From positions 124,001-188,000 of the forward strand of contig CP103437.1 in NCBI GenBank assembly GCA_024919215.1: a stretch of DNA of 64,000 nucleotides, given 5' to 3'. The position numbers and the translations under genes are program-made. This DNA comes from Methylophilaceae bacterium LSUCC0665 (GTDB lineage: Bacteria; Pseudomonadota; Gammaproteobacteria; Burkholderiales; Methylophilaceae). Of the stretch, positions 59,518-64,000 are shown one piece after another (within the stretch, counting starts at the first letter, position 1; the number at the start of each line of letters is the position of its first letter). The notes under the pieces are model-generated. The model was not told the DNA's origin and searched no databases. It was given only the letters and a program-made list of their open reading frames with translations.

Positions 59518-62358
59518 ATGGATGATACAAGAGATTACGGGACACCAAAAAAAGATAGCGCCACAATGGTGACGTTAACTATTGATGGTCAAAAGATCTC
59601 TGTACCGCAAGGAACTTCAATCATGCGGGCTGCATCTGAGCTCGGTTCCAGCATCCCAAAACTTTGTGCCACAGACTCTTTAGAGCCATTTGGTTCTTGT
59701 CGCTTATGCTTGGTTGAGATTGAAGGTCGTCGTGGCTATCCAGCGTCATGTACCACCCCAGTTGACGAAGGTATGGTTGTATCGACACAAACCCCAAAAC
59801 TTGCGGATATTAGAAAAGGTGTGATGGAGCTTTATATTTCTGATCATCCACTAGACTGCCTTACTTGCTCCACTAATGGTGATTGTGAATTACAAGACAT
59901 GGCTGGTGCGGTTGGTTTAAGAGAGGTACGTTATGGCTATGAAGGAGAAAACCACCTTAGCGCTGAAAAAGATGAATCTAATCCATATTTTACCTTTGAT
60001 CCATCCAAGTGTATTGTTTGCTCCAGATGTGTTAGGGCTTGTGAAGAAACTCAAGGAACATTTGCTTTAACCATTGATAGTCGTGGTTTTGAATCAAAAG
60101 TTTCTGCCGGCAATAAAAATTTCTTTGATTCTGAATGTGTTTCTTGTGGAGCTTGTGTTCAGGCATGCCCAACTGCAACTTTAATGGAAAATTCTGTGAT
60201 TGAATCTGGAGTTCCAGAAAAGTCAGTAACCACAACTTGTGCTTACTGTGGAGTGGGATGCTCATTTAATGCCGAAATGAAAGGTGAAGAATTAGTGAGA
60301 ATGACCCCTAATAAAAATGGGGGAGCTAATCATGGCCATTCATGTGTTAAAGGTCGATTTGCATGGGGATACGCCACGCACAAAGATAGAATTACATCTC
60401 CTATGATTAGAAAAAGCATTCATGATCCATGGCAAGAAGTGACCTGGGAAGAAGCCATTAACTATGCTGCAAGTGAAATAAAAAGAATTCAAAAAAAATA
60501 TGGTACTGACTCTGTAGGAGCTATCAACTCCTCAAGGTGTACAAATGAGGAAACATTCTTAGTTCAAAAATTAGTTCGAGCTGGTTTTGGAAATAACAAT
60601 ATTGATACTTGCGCACGAGTTTGCCATTCACCAACAGGTTATGGGTTAAAGCAAACACTTGGGGAGTCAGCTGGGACGCAGAATTTTGATTCAGTAATGA
60701 AATCAGATGTAATAATGGTAATTGGCGCCAATCCAACAGATGGACACCCAGTTTTTGGATCACAAATGAAGAGAAGACTGCGACAAGGTGCGAAGTTGAT
60801 TGTTGTCGACCCCAGAGAAATTGATCTTGTAAATAAGTCACCACACATTCGAGCTGATTATCACTTAAAACTAAAGCCAGGAACTAATGTTGCCATTATT
60901 AATGCAATCGCACACGTTGTAGTAACAGAAAATCTTGTTAAACAAGATTTTGTAAATGCTCGATGTGAAACAGATTCATTTAAAAAATGGGCTGATTTTG
61001 TGAGTCTTGAAAAAAACTCTCCAGAAGCTTTGCATTTGGAGACAGGGGTTCCAGCCGAGACTGTGAGGCAAGCAGCAAGACTATTTGCAACAGAAAATAA
61101 TGGTTCAATCTATTATGGACTTGGTGTTACAGAGCATAGCCAGGGTTCCACCATGGTAATGGGTATTGCTAATTTAGCAATGGCTACAGGAAATATTGGT
61201 CGTGAAGGCGTTGGAGTAAATCCTTTAAGGGGTCAAAACAACGTTCAGGGGTCATGTGACATGGGGTCCTTCCCGCATGAGTTTCCAGGGTATCGACATG
61301 TTTCTGACTCTGAAACAAGAGAGATGCTTGAGAAAACATGGGGAGTTCCGCTTCAGTCTGAACCTGGTTTAAGAATTCCAAATATGCTTGATTCAGCCAT
61401 TGATGGTTCTTTTAAAGCTTTATATTGCCAAGGTGAAGATATTGCTCAGTCTGATCCAAATACACAACACGTTACCCATGCATTAGAATCAATGGAGTGC
61501 GTGATCGTTCAAGACCTTTTCTTAAACGAAACAGCAATGTATGCACATGTTTTCTTGCCAGGATCATCCTTTTTAGAGAAAAGTGGAACATTTACAAACG
61601 CAGAGCGAAGAATATCTCCTGTAAGAAGAGTTATGACCCCTAAAAATGGTTATGAGGATTGGGAGGTGACTCAAATGTTATCCAATGCTCTTGGTTATTC
61701 AATGAACTATAACCACGCCTCTGAAATTCTAGATGAAATTGCAAAAATAACCCCAACATTCACTAATGTTTCATTTGAAAAATTAGATCAACAAGGCAGT
61801 ATTCAATGGCCTTGTAACGATGATCACCCTGATGGAACACCTACGATGCATGTTGATGAGTTTGTTCGTGGTAAAGGTAAATTCTTTATAACCGAATATA
61901 TACCGACAACAGAAAAAGTGAATAAGCGCTTCCCTTTAATTCTAACTACCGGAAGAATTCTATCTCAGTACAATGTTGGTGCGCAAACCAGAAGAACAAA
62001 CAACAGTAAATGGCATGCTGAAGATTTAATAGAAGTTCACCCACATGATGCGGAAGAAAGAGGAATTAATGAGGGCGATTGGGTAGGAATTACAAGCCGA
62101 GCAGGTGAAACCGTTCTAAGATGTAAAGTGACAGAACGTGTTCAGCCAGGAGTGGTTTATACCACTTTCCATCATCCTTTTTCTGGAGCTAATGTAATTA
62201 CAACTGACAACTCAGATTGGGCAACAAATTGTCCAGAATTTAAGGTTACTGCTGTTCAATTAACAAAAGTGTCCCAACTGTCATCATGGCAAGAGAAATA
62301 CAAATCCTTTAGTGAAGAACAAATTTCTTTTGTAGAATCCAAAAAGGAAAAAGTGTAA
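59518..62358 (+). CDS. fdsA: NAD-dependent formate dehydrogenase alpha subunit FdsA (molybdenum catalytic)
   Basis: FdsA holds the bis-MGD cofactor and oxidises formate. From the N-terminus: a [2Fe-2S] ferredoxin domain (GSCRLCLVEIEG), a His-Cys3 cluster region (DHPLDCLTCSTNGDCELQ), two ferredoxin [4Fe-4S] motifs (CIVCSRCVRAC; CVSCGACVQACP), CAYCGVGC, and the molybdenum ligand Cys in ARVCHSPTGYGL, so no selenocysteine is needed. Length is 946 residues. The following fdhD begins three bases after the stop. Confidence 0.96.
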   Translation: MDDTRDYGTPKKDSATMVTLTIDGQKISVPQGTSIMRAASELGSSIPKLCATDSLEPFGSCRLCLVEIEGRRGYPASCTTPVDEGMVVSTQTPKLADIRKGVMELYISDHPLDCLTCSTNGDCELQDMAGAVGLREVRYGYEGENHLSAEKDESNPYFTFDPSKCIVCSRCVRACEETQGTFALTIDSRGFESKVSAGNKNFFDSECVSCGACVQACPTATLMENSVIESGVPEKSVTTTCAYCGVGCSFNAEMKGEELVRMTPNKNGGANHGHSCVKGRFAWGYATHKDRITSPMIRKSIHDPWQEVTWEEAINYAASEIKRIQKKYGTDSVGAINSSRCTNEETFLVQKLVRAGFGNNNIDTCARVCHSPTGYGLKQTLGESAGTQNFDSVMKSDVIMVIGANPTDGHPVFGSQMKRRLRQGAKLIVVDPREIDLVNKSPHIRADYHLKLKPGTNVAIINAIAHVVVTENLVKQDFVNARCETDSFKKWADFVSLEKNSPEALHLETGVPAETVRQAARLFATENNGSIYYGLGVTEHSQGSTMVMGIANLAMATGNIGREGVGVNPLRGQNNVQGSCDMGSFPHEFPGYRHVSDSETREMLEKTWGVPLQSEPGLRIPNMLDSAIDGSFKALYCQGEDIAQSDPNTQHVTHALESMECVIVQDLFLNETAMYAHVFLPGSSFLEKSGTFTNAERRISPVRRVMTPKNGYEDWEVTQMLSNALGYSMNYNHASEILDEIAKITPTFTNVSFEKLDQQGSIQWPCNDDHPDGTPTMHVDEFVRGKGKFFITEYIPTTEKVNKRFPLILTTGRILSQYNVGAQTRRTNNSKWHAEDLIEVHPHDAEERGINEGDWVGITSRAGETVLRCKVTERVQPGVVYTTFHHPFSGANVITTDNSDWATNCPEFKVTAVQLTKVSQLSSWQEKYKSFSEEQISFVESKKEKV

Positions 62359-62361
62359 CTT

Positions 62362-63165
62362 TTGAATCAGCAGAACCTATATTCTGAATATAAAGTTTCT
62401 GACTCAGATAATCTTCAACAAAATAGAATCGATTTTTTATCAAACGAATTTCCAGTAGCAATAAGTTTTAATGGCATTAGTCATGTTGTTATGATGGCCA
62501 CCCCAATGGATTTAGAAGATTTTGTCATTGGTTTCTCATTTACTGAGGGAATAATTTCTTCAATTGATGATGTATTTGATATTGAAATATCAAAAAATGA
62601 TCATGGTATAGATGTTGAGGTAGAAATTGCGCAAGAGCCATTTCAAAAATTAAAACATTTAAAAAGAAACTTATCTGGAAAAACAGGATGCGGTATTTGC
62701 GGTATCGAGAGTCTTGAATATTTCACTAATAGACTAAAGTTAAATTATCCTAAAAAGAAAAATTTTTTGATTACAACTAAGCACATTACTGCGAGTTTAG
62801 ATGCTTTTAAATCTAGTCAAAAAGGTCAAGTGAAAACAGGTTCCATTCATGCTGCCGCATTATTTGATGCAGATGGAAATCTTCAAAGTATTAAAGAAGA
62901 TGTTGGCCGTCATAATGCATTGGATAAATTGATTGGAAGAAAATTAATTGATAATTTGGATGGCTCTTTTATTGTATGCTCTAGCCGTGCAAGTTATGAG
63001 ATGGTTCAAAAAGTATTGGTTACAGACATTCCAATTTTGATTGCGATTTCTGCACCTACATCGATGGCTGTAAATTTAGCTCTACAACATGATCTTTCAG
63101 TGATTGGCTTTGCAAGAGATAAAAGATTCGTTGTATATAGTCACAAGAACAGAATAATCGAGTAG
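62362..63165 (+). CDS. fdhD: Formate dehydrogenase sulfurtransferase FdhD
   Basis: FdhD passes sulfur to the molybdenum centre and is required for formate dehydrogenase activity. The active motif is TGCGICGIE at about residue 113, with KTGSIHAAALFDADG, EDVGRHNALDKLIG and CSSRASYEMVQK. Translation starts at TTG 62362, which suits the family length of about 267. It is in the usual place between fdsA and fdsD. Confidence 0.95.
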   Translation: MNQQNLYSEYKVSDSDNLQQNRIDFLSNEFPVAISFNGISHVVMMATPMDLEDFVIGFSFTEGIISSIDDVFDIEISKNDHGIDVEVEIAQEPFQKLKHLKRNLSGKTGCGICGIESLEYFTNRLKLNYPKKKNFLITTKHITASLDAFKSSQKGQVKTGSIHAAALFDADGNLQSIKEDVGRHNALDKLIGRKLIDNLDGSFIVCSSRASYEMVQKVLVTDIPILIAISAPTSMAVNLALQHDLSVIGFARDKRFVVYSHKNRIIE

Positions 63166-63175
63166 AATATGCGCC

Positions 63176-63385
63176 ATGAATGATCAACATATAGTTAATA
63201 TGGCAAATCAAATTGCCAGTTTTTTTCAAGCTTATCCGGATCAAGCGGAGGCAATTGACGGTGTATCTGGACATCTTAAGAAATTTTGGTCCCCAAAAAT
63301 GAGAGTTAAACTAAAAGAAATTGCTGAACAGGGAGAGGTAGATAACATCCACCAATTAGTTTTGGATGCGATAAAACTAATTTAG
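63176..63385 (+). CDS. fdsD: Formate dehydrogenase delta subunit FdsD
   Basis: FdsD is the small accessory subunit of the cytosolic enzyme. The 69-residue protein has VNMANQIASFFQAYPDQAEAI (split) and VSGHLKKFWSPKMRVKL, the family signature. It closes the operon and overlaps the end of the following minus-strand gene by four bases. Confidence 0.93.
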   Translation: MNDQHIVNMANQIASFFQAYPDQAEAIDGVSGHLKKFWSPKMRVKLKEIAEQGEVDNIHQLVLDAIKLI

Positions 63386-63999
63386 TTTTTCATTATATAA
63401 AATGTCTTTTTGTCATTTGGCATTTTACCTTGCCACAAAATACGACTTTTAAATTCAGGATCACTTGATATCGATCTAATGTCTTTGTGAGATATTATAT
63501 ATTTACAATTTTTATCATTTTTTCTTATATCAATTTGAGTATAGTAAAAAATTAAATCAACAAAGCTATTATTCAAATCATTCGCTATCATGCACTGATT
63601 ATATGGGATATTAATAGCATTAATTTGTTTAAATATTCGACCATAATCTTTTCGATTTTCTATCATTGGAAACCATAATAAAGTTGTTGTAACCCATGCA
63701 AGAGTAATTCCCAAAGCCCAATTAGTAACAGAGGATCGATTAGTAAGATTATTTTTCCAAAGTGATATAATCCAAACTATAAGAAAAATTAAAGCCAAAA
63801 AAATATGAAAAAAGTTTAATTCCGGCGTAAGGTTTCCGGAAAGGTAAACCATTCTTTCATGAATTTTATAGGGAATACCAAAATTTAATGCAAACCAACC
63901 AATCCAGAGTATTAATGTAATTGCAGAAAAAATAAGAATACCAAACCAGTTTAATGCTCCAGATGCTCCCCTTTGAAGAGAATCAATGGATGAGCTTGC
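63382..63999 (-). CDS. GT39/ArnT-like membrane glycosyltransferase, 5' end outside the window
   Basis: The frame is open from the right edge through to 63382. The visible 205 residues are the C-terminal part: SLQRGASGALNWFGILIF, several membrane segments (FFHIFLALIFLIVWIISLW) and a final soluble domain with YIISHKDIRS. The pattern of DSLxRGAxGALxWFG and the terminal domain resemble GT39-type glycosyltransferases related to ArnT in betaproteobacteria. Catalytic N-terminal residues are not in view, so this is a moderate call. Confidence 0.65.
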   Translation of the reverse strand, partial: ASSSIDSLQRGASGALNWFGILIFSAITLILWIGWFALNFGIPYKIHERMVYLSGNLTPELNFFHIFLALIFLIVWIISLWKNNLTNRSSVTNWALGITLAWVTTTLLWFPMIENRKDYGRIFKQINAINIPYNQCMIANDLNNSFVDLIFYYTQIDIRKNDKNCKYIISHKDIRSISSDPEFKSRILWQGKMPNDKKTFYIMKN

Positions 64000-64000
64000 C

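Overview
The window looks like a chromosomal segment of a small-genome, AT-rich betaproteobacterial methylotroph, most likely Methylophilaceae of the OM43 / Candidatus Methylopumilus type. This is an inference from gene content: a lanthanide-type methanol dehydrogenase (xoxF) with xoxJ and xoxG, an NAD-dependent molybdenum formate dehydrogenase (fdsGBA-fdhD-fdsD), short intergenic gaps, many overlapping genes, and betaproteobacterial gene orders (ruvCAB-ybgC-tolQRAB-pal-cpoB-queE-queC; rpsP-rimM-trmD-rplS-xerD; rpsU-yqeY-dnaG-rpoD). No species call can be proven without a search.

Layout. 0-21 kb is a dense housekeeping block: a partial yjbQ, a CBS protein, an EamA transporter, yebC, the Holliday-junction genes ruvCAB, the Tol-Pal envelope operon, queuosine genes queE/queC, the rpsP-rimM-trmD-rplS operon (both ribosomal proteins carry unusual Ala/Pro/acid repeat tails), xerD, folB, plsY, tsaD, and the rpsU-yqeY-dnaG-rpoD operon followed by a CAU-anticodon tRNA. 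21.4-30 kb is the accessory region. It holds a porin whose signal-peptide frame is broken by one base, a P4-type integrase with an N-terminal domain resembling Phd/StbD antitoxins, a winged-helix protein, a hypothetical protein, a tiny hydrophobic peptide preceded by strong hairpins, an ECF sigma factor / membrane anti-sigma-like protein / secreted Sel1-repeat protein module, several orphan small proteins and an exported MsrA.

30-45 kb holds an AlkA-type glycosylase, an SDR enzyme, a heavy-metal RND efflux operon, HU, umuDC with a long palindrome over the start codon, a RodZ-like protein with no ordinary start codon, a Na+/H+ antiporter, a TPR-2OG oxygenase fusion, a YihY-cNMP domain fusion and proline iminopeptidase. 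45-50.8 kb is the methanol-oxidation locus: xoxF, xoxJ, xoxG, and a second cytochrome that repeats 407 bp of xoxG exactly but has a lipoprotein leader, then an NDH-2 type dehydrogenase. 50.8-64 kb holds lplT, phoH, bcp, tonB, the molybdenum cofactor genes moeA-mobA-moaA, the divergent formate dehydrogenase operon, and the end of a GT39-type membrane protein cut by the window edge.

How it fits together: XoxF oxidises methanol in the periplasm and passes electrons to XoxG. Formate produced downstream is oxidised by Fds to make NADH, using molybdenum cofactor supplied by the adjacent moa/mob/moe genes. The most promising candidates for undescribed biology are the ECF-Sel1 module, where anti-sigma and secreted protein share a motif; the soluble/lipoprotein XoxG pair; the Phd-like integrase; and the peptide/hairpin locus at 24.7-24.95 kb.
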